Source: CBDFLS01 sp965249185 (lineage in GTDB: Bacteria > Chloroflexota > Dehalococcoidia > Lucifugimonadales > Australimonadaceae). Taken from it: a stretch of 64,000 nucleotides of DNA. How positions within the stretch are numbered: position 1 is the first letter of the stretch; each line of letters starts with the position of its first letter. The notes beneath the pieces are model-generated. The model saw only the letters and a list, made by a program, of their open reading frames with translations. It was not told where the DNA came from and made no database searches. Below, piece by piece: positions 1-8,285 of this stretch. Location: positions 868,001-932,000 of the forward strand of contig CBDFLS010000002.1 of the NCBI GenBank assembly GCA_965249185.1, in the 5' to 3' direction. Made by a program: the position numbers and the translations under genes.

Positions 1-1
1 G

Positions 2-1399
2 GTGGCCGCCGTCTACCGAATCGCCGCATCACTCTCCCCCGGCATCGACGGCCTCCGGTCCCATGTGGAGTTCCACCGTAGGGGCAGGTTCGACGCCACG
101 GTCACCCTTCACGACGGCCGCAGCTTCGGCGTAGTTCGCCAGGGCCTGGCCCTTCGTCGGCGCTCGCTCTATGACCGGCTGAGAGCCATAGCGGAGTACG
201 ATTACACGCGCCGCCCCGACACGATCTTCGTCCTGACCCCAAGCGTCTGGGAGCAGAGACTGACGACGGGGTTCTGCATGGAGCTGAATCTTGACGACTC
301 CTACGTCGGCGTGGAGTCTCGGGACACACTGGAAAGACGGGACCTCCACGTCTGGCAGAAGACCTCAGGCCTGTTCAGCGGCTCGTACTACACCCTCGAT
401 TTCGTGAGCTCACAGGGCGACCCGAGCGGACGACTCTTCACCGAGCCGCCGAGTCGGAAGCGGGCCTCCATACCCAATCCTGAGCGCATGGTGCAGACTG
501 CACCTACATTCGGCATCAGCCCTTCTGAGAAACGGACGCTCGACCTGGTGTCCGACCACCCGATGATCCCTCGTCAGCATCTAGCCCGCTGGCTCGGCGT
601 CTCCGAGGGACGCATCAGCCAGATGACGCGCAGCCTCGTCGATACCTGGAGCCTTGTCGAGCGACGAGGAAAACGCGGAGACACTCGCTACACTCTGTCC
701 GCTGAAGGCATTCGCTACATCACCCACCGGGACCGTGCTCAGCTCCCGACAACACGGGGCATCTGGAGCACAGCCCTCACGACAGACCATCAGGGCCGGA
801 CACGACATGTGGGCCACCGCATCGACACGTGGGCGAGGCAGACGAAGCACGCCGACGGCATCACGTGGTTCCTCTCAGCGCTGGAGGCTGAGTGCAGGGC
901 TGAGCCTTACAGTGAGCTGCTCTGGTCTGTCCCCACCGCGAGGTCTGACCGGGCCTACAACTGGGGGCAGTCGGCCATAGCCCCGGACGCCGTGTGGAAG
1001 ATGGTCGCAGAGGGTCTTGAGGTACCGTTCTACCTCGAGTACGAGCTTCGCGCCCGGCACACCGAGGGAGTCATTGCCCGCCTGAGTCCCTACACGCGCT
1101 ACTACTGGTCCACGGAGCCGGGAGAAGACCAGCCCCCGTTCCCCACCACCCTCTTCGTCGTGGACACAGAGGAAGTCGAGGCAACTTACGTGCGCACAGT
1201 GGCCAGGATGAGCCGGATGTCGCTGCCAATCCTCGTGTCCTGCCGGCCCGTCCTGTCCACAACAGGGATACTGGGGGGGTCCTGGCATCCACTCTGGGAG
1301 CCGGAATCCCCGCGACTGGCACTGTCCGAGCTACGCGCCTACCAATGGGACTCACTCTACCACCGGATGCGTCAGCGTCCTGTAGAGGGGGATAGATAG
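2..1399 (+). CDS. Replication-relaxation family protein (possibly 5'-partial)
   Basis: About 465 residues. A winged-helix segment lies near residues 170-240 (reads ...RQHLARWLGVSEGRISQM), followed by a C-terminal nuclease-like fold near 290-430 with IAPDAVWKM, then FYLEYELRA and TLFVVDTEEVE. This arrangement is typical of the replication-relaxation proteins carried by integrative elements and plasmids of Actinobacteria and Chloroflexi, thought to act in element replication or mobilisation. The first GTG lies at base 2, so the true start may be outside the window. Residues 30-85 resemble part of the same fold, so an internal duplication is possible. The family call comes from sequence pattern only. 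Confidence 0.6.
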   Translation: MAAVYRIAASLSPGIDGLRSHVEFHRRGRFDATVTLHDGRSFGVVRQGLALRRRSLYDRLRAIAEYDYTRRPDTIFVLTPSVWEQRLTTGFCMELNLDDSYVGVESRDTLERRDLHVWQKTSGLFSGSYYTLDFVSSQGDPSGRLFTEPPSRKRASIPNPERMVQTAPTFGISPSEKRTLDLVSDHPMIPRQHLARWLGVSEGRISQMTRSLVDTWSLVERRGKRGDTRYTLSAEGIRYITHRDRAQLPTTRGIWSTALTTDHQGRTRHVGHRIDTWARQTKHADGITWFLSALEAECRAEPYSELLWSVPTARSDRAYNWGQSAIAPDAVWKMVAEGLEVPFYLEYELRARHTEGVIARLSPYTRYYWSTEPGEDQPPFPTTLFVVDTEEVEATYVRTVARMSRMSLPILVSCRPVLSTTGILGGSWHPLWEPESPRLALSELRAYQWDSLYHRMRQRPVEGDR

Positions 1400-1642
1400 G
1401 GCCGATGCGTCCACATCTCCCCGTTATGTTGTCTGGGGTCACAAAATGGGACAACCGACCCGAGCTCCAAGGTCTTTCGACAGGCAAAATACCCCTGCTT
1501 TAGCTACGAAACGGGGTTGACGTGTCGCCTGACGTGTCATGGAGTAAATTGGGATTCCGCGCTAAAATACAGGGGCCGAAGTATTGTACTCTTGCAACCC
1601 ATGACGAGGGCTGACGTGTCAGCCGATATTGAGGAAAAAGCG

Positions 1643-2107
1643 ATGGATGAGCCTGTCCGCTGGGTGACAAAAGCGGAGGCAGCGGAGGAGCTGGAGATTT
1701 CCCTTTCGACCCTCGACCGACAGATCAGGAAGGGTGAGGTCGAGGTGCTCAGAGAAGGCCGTCGCGTCTACGTGCGGATGCACGGGCCTGAGTACCTGAG
1801 TGCCGAGGAGCTGCTGCGCCGGTCCGTCGCTAGGGAGCGGGAGCTTGAGCGGACCGTGCGGGAGTTGGAGCAGAGCGTGTCGGACTTGGAGCTTAGAGCA
1901 TCTGAGTTGGAGCGGGAGCGGGACGAGGCCAGGGAGTCCGCAGCCACCGCCAGACGGCCGTACGAGGAGCTTGAGAAGGCGTACCGGAAGGAGATCGCCG
2001 AGCATAAGGAGACGAAGGAAGCAGTCATCGCAGTCCGCGTGACCGCCATCTTGCTTTTGGTGCTGCTGATCGCCAGTGTTCTCCTGTGGTGGTTCGTGCT
2101 GAGGTAG
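1643..2107 (+). CDS. Tail-anchored HTH (excisionase/MerR-like) protein with coiled coil
   Basis: 154 residues in three parts. Residues 6-45 (VTKAEAAEELEISLSTLDRQ...) form an excisionase-type helix-turn-helix. Residues 55-125 are a charged coiled coil rich in Glu and Arg. Residues about 131-152 are one hydrophobic helix (TAILLLVLLIASVLLWWFVL) at the extreme C terminus. The ATG at 1643 was chosen because GAGG sits 8 bases upstream; a longer reading frame from 1517 lacks a comparable site. The layout predicts a cytoplasmic DNA-binding head tethered to the membrane. It lies next to the replication-relaxation gene and is probably part of the same element. Its function is unknown; segregation or membrane attachment of element DNA is only a guess. 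Confidence 0.6.
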   Translation: MDEPVRWVTKAEAAEELEISLSTLDRQIRKGEVEVLREGRRVYVRMHGPEYLSAEELLRRSVARERELERTVRELEQSVSDLELRASELERERDEARESAATARRPYEELEKAYRKEIAEHKETKEAVIAVRVTAILLLVLLIASVLLWWFVLR

Positions 2108-2139
2108 GGGCGTCCACGCGCCGTGCTGTGCCTGGTAGG

Positions 2140-2231
2140 GTAGGCCGCCGGCGAGTTACTCCGATTGCGCGGAGTACTTTTCCGTCGGCCCCCATCGGAA
2201 CCGGACGTGCGGCTTTCACCGCATCCGGCTC
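2140..2231 (-). ncRNA. Group II intron 3' end (domains V and VI), orphan fragment
   Basis: On the minus strand, 2231-2198 is a 34-nt hairpin beginning GAGCC and ending GGTTC, with a GTGAAAGC middle. This fits the group II intron domain V, including the AGC catalytic triad position. It is followed by a second hairpin (about 2190-2142; GGCCGACGG pairs imperfectly with CCGGCGGCC, inner stem ACTCCG/CGGAGT) and a 3' end reading CTACCCTAC, matching domain VI and the splice-site end. No reverse transcriptase lies in the 90 bases upstream, where the DUF6174 gene ends, so this is a remnant. Confidence 0.6.
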
Positions 2232-2320
2232 TCCGGTGTCGTGACAGTTGGTCGTGGCGGAGGAAGTGTGCCTGTGGCACCGTCCCTGTGGTGAGTGGAC
2301 GTCAGGCTCTGAGGAGCCTG

Positions 2321-3142
2321 CTAACGTGGCAAGAAGCGGGTGGCAGTGAGGACGTACTCGTCGTCAATCGCGTTGATGTTGCGATCAATGTCGATGTTCG
2401 TTGGATATCCGAACTCACTGTCGTAACTAACAGTAACCTGGTCTGCCTCGTTGTCGATGGCCTTCTGGATCACTTCGAACAGACCATTGATCATGTAGTA
2501 GCGTGGTGAACCTTCGACCACCGGTGGGTCGCCAGAGGAAACCAATTCACCGGACTCTGCATAGACGACTGACTCGATTACTCCGTTGGTGACAGTGACC
2601 TTGACGGGCTGCCCGAAGTTGTCCGAGCACTCGCAGAGTACGTTGTACTCATACGAGTAGTCGCCTGAGCGTGCCTGCTGCCACAAAGAAAGGTGGCTGT
2701 CCAGTTCGACTTCCGCCCGATTGAGCACGATGCGCCCGGTGTGCATATCAACGACGACCCGATCCCCTAGTGGCTGTTGAAGATGTCTGGGGCCGACGGC
2801 ATCTAGACAGTCGGCTCCACCGCGTAAAGGAGTGGAGTAGGCAACTGCCTTCACCCTCACGTCGCTGTCAGTCTCCGTCAGGGTTACCCCTGGACCGCCG
2901 TTGCAAGAGGCGATAATGAGGACAAGCCCATCGGGAGACCGCAACTCCGCGTCGACCACAGCCACTGCGCTGCGCCAGGCTCCCCCACCGAGGTGGTGCC
3001 AAGCTAGGAAGCAGGCCACGAAGACCAGTATCCCGGTCACCACGATGGCGACAAGTAGAGACACTGGATGCCGGAATTGTTGCACGCTGTTGAGCCTCTG
3101 GTGCTGTTTCGGGTATAGGGTCTTTGTAACCCATTTTACCAC
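2321..3142 (-). CDS. Membrane-anchored DUF6174 domain protein
   Basis: 273 residues. A transmembrane helix lies near 27-48 (LLVAIVVTGILVFVACFLAW) after a basic N terminus, predicting a type II membrane protein with an exported body. Residues about 155-270 carry the DUF6174 pattern: YSYEYNVLCECS, then KVTVTNGVIESVVY, then INGLFEVIQKAIDNEADQ and YDSEFGYPTNIDID. DUF6174 proteins are usually short lipoproteins of unknown function; this one has about 100 extra residues of extracytoplasmic sequence before the domain. The only plausible start in frame is the GTG at 3142, without a clear ribosome binding site. Confidence 0.55.
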   Translation of the reverse strand: MVKWVTKTLYPKQHQRLNSVQQFRHPVSLLVAIVVTGILVFVACFLAWHHLGGGAWRSAVAVVDAELRSPDGLVLIIASCNGGPGVTLTETDSDVRVKAVAYSTPLRGGADCLDAVGPRHLQQPLGDRVVVDMHTGRIVLNRAEVELDSHLSLWQQARSGDYSYEYNVLCECSDNFGQPVKVTVTNGVIESVVYAESGELVSSGDPPVVEGSPRYYMINGLFEVIQKAIDNEADQVTVSYDSEFGYPTNIDIDRNINAIDDEYVLTATRFLPR

Positions 3143-3742
3143 TTTACCACCGGCCAGTCACTGAACGGAACGGCATTGAGACATTACAGAGGGGACACTA
3201 CCTACTCTTGCTTGCGCGGTTTCCAACTGCTGTCGACCGTAGCCGCTTTACCGACACGCTGTTGCCCCCTTTGGTTTTCACCTCAAGGGTAGGTCGGTTG
3301 ACCCAAGAACTTTCTCCGAGACCTTCCTAGCTGAACTAGGTATCCTATGCCGCGTCACGCGGCGCACAACCATCTGCGGAGACAGCGGAAGGGGAGCACA
3401 GCTCACGGAACTCGGTTCGAGTCCTATCCCCGGTCCCGTCACTTTCCACAGCAGCACTTTGTTCACTTTCGTAGCTGCCACTGTCCAGTAGAGGTGGAAG
3501 GAGCACCGGAATCAGATTGCTTGCTACGGTGTGTCAGCCTGCTTGGTTTCCCCTCGATTTCAGCTATGTAGTCGCCAAATCTGCAACTTGCCACCCTAGA
3601 AGATTCCCCTGTCCACGGGTATGACACCACCACAGGCTCCGCGAATCTCATGCCCTGTGAGAGGGGCTGTGCGCGAGCCCTGCCAGACCCGTCGTTGCCG
3701 CCGCAACAACTTCGTCTATCCACTGGGAACCAGTGTGTAGCC
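3143..3742. other. Gene-free stretch in the accessory region
   Basis: No convincing gene in about 600 bases; the open frames have no recognisable domains or ribosome binding sites. At 3411-3450 a run reading CGGTTCGAGTCC followed by CCCCGG resembles the T-loop side of a tRNA, but the rest of the cloverleaf is absent. The stretch separates the element genes from the higBA module. Confidence 0.4.
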
Positions 3743-3771
3743 TTGACATTATTAACTGTTGGCGTTAATAT
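3743..3771 (+). promoter_or_regulatory. higBA promoter with overlapping palindromic operator
   Basis: TTGACA (3743-3748), 17-bp spacer, TAATAT (3766-3771). A perfect inverted repeat TATTAAC-N7-GTTAATA occupies 3750-3770, filling the spacer and overlapping the -10 box. A start site about 7 bases past the -10 box would fall at roughly 3778, two bases before the GTG of the toxin gene. The mRNA is therefore probably leaderless. The repeat is the expected place for HigA (or HigBA) autorepression. Confidence 0.7.
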
Positions 3772-3779
3772 AATCAACA

Positions 3780-4058
3780 GTGGACCGATTTCGAGATGAC
3801 GACGCTCAACGCCTCTTCGCCGGAGAAACTGTTCGGCGCTTACCGCCTGACATCCAGCGCAGGGCTAGGATGCGGCTACAGCGAGTGGTGGCGGCCACGG
3901 CGTTGACCGACCTGCAGGTGCCACCATCCCATCGGCTGGAAGCATTGCGTGGAGACCGGGCTGGCCAGTTCAGCATCCGCATAAACGACCAGTGGCGGGT
4001 ATGCTTCATCTGGACAGACCAGGGCGCGATGGGAATAGAAATCACTGACTACCACTGA
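3780..4058 (+). CDS. higB: HigB-type RelE/ParE-superfamily toxin
   Basis: 92 residues with the compact HigB pattern: start ..FRDDDAQRLFAGE, middle MRLQRVVAATALTDLQVPPSHRLEALRGDRAGQFSIRINDQWRVCFIW, and a conserved ITDYH end. The family consists of ribosome-dependent mRNA interferases. An in-frame TAA at 3771 rules out a longer N terminus, leaving GTG at 3780. There is no Shine-Dalgarno sequence, which fits translation of a leaderless message from the promoter at 3743. The toxin-first order with the antitoxin 10 bp downstream is the standard hig arrangement. Confidence 0.85.
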   Translation: MDRFRDDDAQRLFAGETVRRLPPDIQRRARMRLQRVVAATALTDLQVPPSHRLEALRGDRAGQFSIRINDQWRVCFIWTDQGAMGIEITDYH

Positions 4059-4068
4059 GGAGGAAACC

Positions 4069-4362
4069 ATGACTAACACGGCCGAGCCGATACACCCGGG
4101 AGAACATCTGTCGGAGATCATGGAGGAGCTGGGCATCACCCAGTATCGTCTGGCAAAGACCATAGGGGCGCCGCCTATACGCATCCATGACATCGTGCAT
4201 TGTCGGAGGTCCATCACCGTGGACACTGCGCTGAAGATAGGAAAGGCCCTGGGGACAACGCCGGAGTTTTGGCTGAATCTCCAGCGGATGTACGACCTGG
4301 ACGTGGCGCGGGCCACCACCGACGTAAGCGGGATCGAGCCATTGGTCAAGGCGTCCGCATGA
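4069..4362 (+). CDS. higA: HigA-type antitoxin (XRE-family HTH)
   Basis: 97 residues with the HigA hallmark opening (IHPGEHLSEIMEELGITQYRLA) and an XRE helix-turn-helix through residues 10-65, ending TPEFWLNLQRMYDLDVA. The ATG at 4069 follows AGGAGG at 4058-4063. That strong site contrasts with the leaderless toxin start and should give antitoxin excess. The family neutralises HigB by direct binding and represses its own operon; the palindrome at 3750-3770 is the likely operator. A TIR-domain gene follows 37 bp downstream and may share the transcript. Confidence 0.88.
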   Translation: MTNTAEPIHPGEHLSEIMEELGITQYRLAKTIGAPPIRIHDIVHCRRSITVDTALKIGKALGTTPEFWLNLQRMYDLDVARATTDVSGIEPLVKASA

Positions 4363-4399
4363 TGCTCGGGTGCAGAGAGGGGAAGAGGGTTGACCGATC

Positions 4400-4663
4400 A
4401 TGATCAGAGTGTTCATTTCCCATAGCAGTGCGGATAGGGACTTAACCGGGTTGCTGATCCTACTTCTTAGGCTCAGCTTAGGCTTCACCAGTGATGAAAT
4501 ACGGTCCACCAGCAACAACGGATACCAACTCGAATCCGGCAAGGACCCTGACGAGGCCTTACTTCGGGAGGCTGCCGAATCGGAGCTCGTGATTGCACTG
4601 CTCACTCCAGACTCTATGAGTCAAGTGGACCCCATCATCAGGACAGCGGTGAGGCTAAAATAA
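4400..4663 (+). pseudogene. TIR-domain protein, 3'-truncated by IS3-type sequence
   Basis: The first 75 residues match the N-terminal half of a TIR-like domain: MIRVFISHSSADRDLTGLL, then GKDPDEALLREAAESELVIALLTPDSM. Bacterial TIR proteins often degrade NAD+ in phage defence. After about residue 75 the similarity stops and the frame closes at a TAA in sequence adjoining an inverted IS3 transposase fragment. The ATG follows GAGAGGGGAAGAGG. With the second half of the domain missing the product is probably inactive. Its position behind higBA suggests a former defence or addiction cluster. Confidence 0.6.
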
Positions 4664-4979
4664 GAGAGTCTACCGCGGGGGTGTCTCGTAAACCTTCATC
4701 CGATGGTAAGGCTCGTGGAAGTTCCAGTAAACACCTTTGTGGGCTCACTGCTTGGAACACCTGACCCGGTGACCGATAGCCCAGGGCTTGATGGGGCCGC
4801 TCTTGGTTGTAGAAGGCCAGATAAGCCCCAATCCCCTTTCTGGCCTCAGTCCCATTTTGGTATGCCTTCAGGTACACCTCCTCGTGCTTGATGCTGCGCC
4901 ACAGCCGTTCCACGAAGACGTTGTCCATGCACCGGCCCCTGCCGTCCATGCTCACTTGAACGCCTTGCGCCAGCAGCAT
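4638..4979 (-). pseudogene. IS3-family transposase OrfB, C-terminal fragment
   Basis: Residues 1-75 of this frame carry the end of an IS3 DDE integrase: LLAQGVQVSMDGRGRCMDN, FVERLWRSIKHEEVYLKAY and FYNQERPHQALGYRSP. The Glu in VERLW is the third catalytic residue. Everything upstream, including the two catalytic Asp residues and OrfA, is missing; similarity begins abruptly at about 4980. It lies convergent to the truncated TIR gene and probably marks the insertion that broke it. Confidence 0.7.
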
Positions 4980-5420
4980 GGACCAGATGCAACCGACACA
5001 AAAACCTGAGGTACTCCTGGGTGGTTGATTTGGATGCAGCGAACGGAGACGGTCGCATATCTTAGCTGGTTTGGCGTCGCCAGCTCGTTGATCTGACGCC
5101 GAACGGCCTGCTGACGGGTCCGAATCTCAATACGTGGGCCTAATTGGACCGTAGGCAGTACCATCTTCGCGATGTGGCTGGGACTGTGAGTCTCCCAGGG
5201 TTAGCCCCTACCATCATGGCAGAACGGCATGATGGCGTTGCCGCCATGCCCAGGGGATAACTAATCCACCGGACTTAGCGACTCTGCAAAAGGTCGAGGA
5301 TAGCTCTGGCGCGACACATGCGGTCGTGCCCAACATGTCCGACGGCGCCCAACGCCCGCAGCCAGTCGATGGCGCGCTGTGCCGTCGTGACAGCCACATC
5401 GAGCTTGTCTGGTATGCCAC
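4980..5420. other. Degenerate sequence between two IS3 fragments
   Basis: No intact gene. On the minus strand, 5416-5273 reads as an open stretch (PDKLDVAVTTAQRAIDWLRA... ending LLQSR then stop) that looks like the C terminus of a real but unidentified protein. Nothing else is recognisable. The segment is probably junction debris from successive insertions. Confidence 0.3.
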
Positions 5421-5783
5421 CACGAGTACTACGGTCCAGAGTTCACGTCCAAGCGGCTGGACCAGTGGGCGTACCTGAACGGCGTGGAGCTGGACTTCAG
5501 CCGTCCGGGCAAACCTACAGACAACGCTATGCTCGAGGCCTTCAACGCCAGGCTGAGGGAGGAGTGCCTCAACGAGAGTTGGTTCTTGTCTTTGGAGGAC
5601 GCTCGGGAGAAAATAGAGAGTTGGCGCTGGCACTACAACGGCGAACGTCCCCACAGTGCCCTGGGGAACCTCGCCCCGGAGACTTTTTGCCCTGGTGGCC
5701 ACAGCAGGGGTTCAATGACCCACGAAACTAACATTACGACTGGTACAAAGAATGGGGCAAGACTGTTGATGGTCTACGATTAG
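5421..5783 (+). pseudogene. IS3-family (IS407-like) transposase OrfB, C-terminal fragment
   Basis: The frame from 5421 reads HEYYGPEFTSKRLDQWAYLN, then VELDFSRPGKPTDNAMLEAFN and ECLNESWFLSLEDAREKIESW...NGERPHSALGNLAPE. This is the last third of an IS407-type integrase core; the E of LEAFN is the catalytic Glu. The first two thirds of the protein are absent. It belongs to a different IS3 subgroup from the fragment at 4638-4979. The tail beyond ALGNLAPE is atypical, and the frame stops 17 bp before the ISNCY left end. Confidence 0.7.
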
Positions 5784-5800
5784 GTCCGCAGTTAACGGTT

Positions 5801-7343
5801 CAGCGAAAATGTCCATCCATGAAGGATGTGACATTGAAACAGCGAGAACTAGCTAGACTCCAAGTGCTTAACGACATCCTGGAATACCAGGTTCCCACCC
5901 TACAGGCTGCCGAGATTCTCGGGGTAAGCGAGCGCCACACAAGGCGACTTTTGAATGCCTACCGGAGGAACGGAGCCGCCGCCCTGGCCCATGGAAACCG
6001 GGGACGCCGGCCACACAATGCTGTCTTGGAATCCGAGGCTGCCGCAGTGGTGCGGCTGGCCAGCACCAAGTACGCGGGCACCAATCACACCCACCTAACC
6101 GAGCTGCTTAGGGAACGGGATGGCATAAATCTGAGCCGTCCCACCGTCCGTCGCATCTTGGTGAAGGCTGGCATCGGCAGCCCGCGTAGCCGCCGTTCTC
6201 AGCAGCACCGTGTACGCCGGCAGCGAATGCCTCAGGAGGGAATGCTGGTGCAGATCGACGGCAGCCACCACCGCTGGCTGGGGAAGGATGGGCCTAGGTT
6301 CGCCCTGCTGCTGGCCGTGGATGACGCCACCGGCACTGTGCCCGCAGCCATGTTCTGCCGGGAGGAGGACACTCCAAGCTACTTCCTGCTCATGAACAGG
6401 CTGATCAGGAGGCATGGAATACCCATCGCCATTTACAGCGACCGGCACCCGGTCTTCAAATTTACCGGAGACATCGACCGTTACCCCGCAGGCCCTACGC
6501 AGTTCGCCCGGGCGATGGAGGAGCTGGGGATCCGGATGATCTTCGCTAGATCACCCCAAGCCAAGGGCAGAGTGGAGCGTGCTGCCGCCACATTCCAGGA
6601 CCGGCTGGCAACCGAGCTTCGGCTGGCCGGGGCCGCCACCATCACCGAGGCCGATGAGATCTTGAATAGCTTCCTGCCGCGATTCAATGAGAAGTTTGGC
6701 GTGCAGGCCGAGAAGGATCATCGTGCCTACCGTCGCCCGGAGCAGTCAGTGTCTCTCGATCAGGTCCTCTGCTTCAAACACCGCCGGAAGGTGTCCAGGG
6801 ACAACACCATCAAGTACAACCGGCGCACTCTGCAACTGTTGCCCAGCGGGACCCGCCCTACTTACTCCGGGGTGCAGGTGGAGGTCCAAGAGGACATGGA
6901 GGGCCGGCTTCTGGTGCAGTACCAAGGACAGACCATCCCAACACAGGAGGCTCCGCCGCGCTCTGGTATGCTGAGGGCAATCGCCGTCGCCCCTATGGAA
7001 GCCTCCGGGCCAAGCCATAACATCAACGGCGCGGGAGGCCAATGGGACGCCTGCTTGGGGAGATTGGAAACAGGCGAGGTGGACCGGGACTTGAGGCCTC
7101 GCAAATCCAAGGCGCAACAACACAGAATACCCACTGCTCGCCAGAGAACTCTATGGGAGAATGTGCAGGAGGCCAGGCTTAGGGGACTATCACTTAGGGC
7201 AATCGCCCGCGAGTTGAGCATCCACAGAAACACTGCCCGCAAGTATGCCTTGGCCAAAAGCCCGCCGCTGAGAAGCATCAGTGGCACAACTGGGACACCA
7301 AAATCTGGGGAGGCAGAGTTCGCCTAAACGGACATTTTCGCTG
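5801..7343. mobile_element. ISNCY-type insertion sequence, complete
   Basis: The ends are perfect 14-bp inverted repeats: CAGCGAAAATGTCC at 5801-5814 and its complement at 7330-7343, giving a 1,543-bp element with one transposase gene. No target duplication is visible next to these ends (left flank ..ACGGTT, right flank GACATC..). The element may have been rearranged at one end or its boundary may lie a few bases away. It sits beside an IS3 remnant. Confidence 0.8.
5819..7327 (+). CDS. ISNCY-family DDE transposase
   Basis: 502 residues. The N-terminal HTH (VPTLQAAEILGVSERHTRRLLNAYRR, about 25-55) is followed by a helical linker and an rve-type catalytic core: VQIDGSHHRWLG (first Asp near 145), YSDRHPVF (second Asp near 205) and SPQAKGRVERAAATFQDRL (Glu near 255). 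A second HTH-like segment is present near 465-485 (LRGLSLRAIARELSIHRNTARKYA). The ATG at 5819 is 5 bases inside the left inverted repeat, and the stop lies 2 bases before the right one. All catalytic residues are present. Confidence 0.85.
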   Translation: MKDVTLKQRELARLQVLNDILEYQVPTLQAAEILGVSERHTRRLLNAYRRNGAAALAHGNRGRRPHNAVLESEAAAVVRLASTKYAGTNHTHLTELLRERDGINLSRPTVRRILVKAGIGSPRSRRSQQHRVRRQRMPQEGMLVQIDGSHHRWLGKDGPRFALLLAVDDATGTVPAAMFCREEDTPSYFLLMNRLIRRHGIPIAIYSDRHPVFKFTGDIDRYPAGPTQFARAMEELGIRMIFARSPQAKGRVERAAATFQDRLATELRLAGAATITEADEILNSFLPRFNEKFGVQAEKDHRAYRRPEQSVSLDQVLCFKHRRKVSRDNTIKYNRRTLQLLPSGTRPTYSGVQVEVQEDMEGRLLVQYQGQTIPTQEAPPRSGMLRAIAVAPMEASGPSHNINGAGGQWDACLGRLETGEVDRDLRPRKSKAQQHRIPTARQRTLWENVQEARLRGLSLRAIARELSIHRNTARKYALAKSPPLRSISGTTGTPKSGEAEFA

Positions 7344-7462
7344 GACATCAACACAAGACAATTGCACTGATAACACCAGCGGCTCATACTGAGTTTCTGG
7401 GACGTGCAACGCGGGTTACATTGGCGTTTGTAGAGTACCAACAGGAGTCGGCCGAAAGGTTG

Positions 7463-8068
7463 ATGGCACAATGGGGCAGAAATCAATTAAGCCTTGGGGC
7501 AGCAATCGTTACGCTCTTCCTCTTAGCAAGTTGTGGAGGGACCAACAGGGTCGAGGCCGTCCCGCAAACAGAGGCACCGATAAGGATTCCCGCCAGGATC
7601 TCCCAGATCTCTGATCTCGAAGTCACTCTCTATAAAACATATGGTGGGGCCGCCGAAAGGCTTAGCCTTGCGGATTTTCATGGCGAACCTGTGGCCGTCA
7701 TTTTTTGGGCAGGGCTCTGTCCAACCAGCAAAGTACAAATGCGTGAACTCCAGGCGGTTCACAGCCAGTCAAGTAGCATCAATATTCTGGGTGTGGATAT
7801 TGGTCCATTTTTGGGCTTTGAATTCCGAGAGGATGGCGGGAGAGTTGCTTCGGAACTAGGTATCACATATCCCGTCGGTTCAGCGCTTGATGGTACCCTC
7901 ATAATCGACTCTGGTATCGTCGTAGTCCCGACCACGTTTTTCATGACGGCAGAGGGTGAGCTATTCCACAGGTGGGTAGGAAGGCTATCTCAACGAGGAA
8001 TAGAAGGGTTAATTGAAGACATGGCTATAGCCTCTCAGAACGATAAGAGGGCATCGGCAGGAGGGTGA
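7463..8068 (+). CDS. Thioredoxin-fold (TlpA/redoxin-like) lipoprotein with a single active-site Cys
   Basis: 201 residues. The signal peptide (LGAAIVTLFLLASC) carries a lipobox, LASC, so the protein should be lipid-anchored outside the membrane. The redoxin fold follows: LSLADFHGEPVAVIFWAGLCPTSKVQMRELQ, then INILGVDIGPF, with cis-Pro segment VVPTTFFMTAEGEL. In TlpA proteins the motif is WCxxC; here it reads WAGLCPTS, with only one Cys. Disulfide exchange would need a partner or work like a one-Cys peroxiredoxin. The ATG at 7463 was chosen because GAAAGG precedes it and the signal peptide begins cleanly there. Confidence 0.65.
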   Translation: MAQWGRNQLSLGAAIVTLFLLASCGGTNRVEAVPQTEAPIRIPARISQISDLEVTLYKTYGGAAERLSLADFHGEPVAVIFWAGLCPTSKVQMRELQAVHSQSSSINILGVDIGPFLGFEFREDGGRVASELGITYPVGSALDGTLIIDSGIVVVPTTFFMTAEGELFHRWVGRLSQRGIEGLIEDMAIASQNDKRASAGG

Positions 8069-8069
8069 A

Positions 8070-8285
8070 ATGAAGAAAGTTGTCGTAGTTGTCTCGGCTC
8101 TGCTAGTAATGGGACTGGTATTTGGGATGGTAGCAGGGGGGCTTGCTTTGGCCGGGAAATTTGGTGATGAGCCGCCTCCTGTTCCCTCTCGGGTAGAAGA
8201 CACCGTATCGCACGCAGCGGACGTGCCGTCTCTCACCGAAAATGAGATTGCTACAGCCCGCTACATTCTTGGGAACGACTCTAAG
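8070..8285 (+). pseudogene. Small membrane protein gene interrupted by IS1380
   Basis: The first 72 codons encode an N-terminal hydrophobic segment (VVVVVSALLVMGLVFGMVAG) and a short exported region ending ATARYILGNDSK; the frame then runs into the IS1380 left end. It starts 1 bp after the lipoprotein stop, so the two were one operon. Joining 8285 directly to 9701 (removing the IS and one TAAG copy) keeps the frame open for 19 more codons and ends at a TAA. No family is recognised. Confidence 0.5.

Noticed and set aside
3405..3455. tRNA gene suggested by CGGTTCGAGTCC
   Set aside because: The T-stem does not pair and no acceptor, D-arm or anticodon arm can be folded around it; at most a fragment.
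3463..3777. 104-codon minus-strand frame upstream of higB
   Set aside because: No domain or ribosome site, and it overlaps the higBA promoter and operator.
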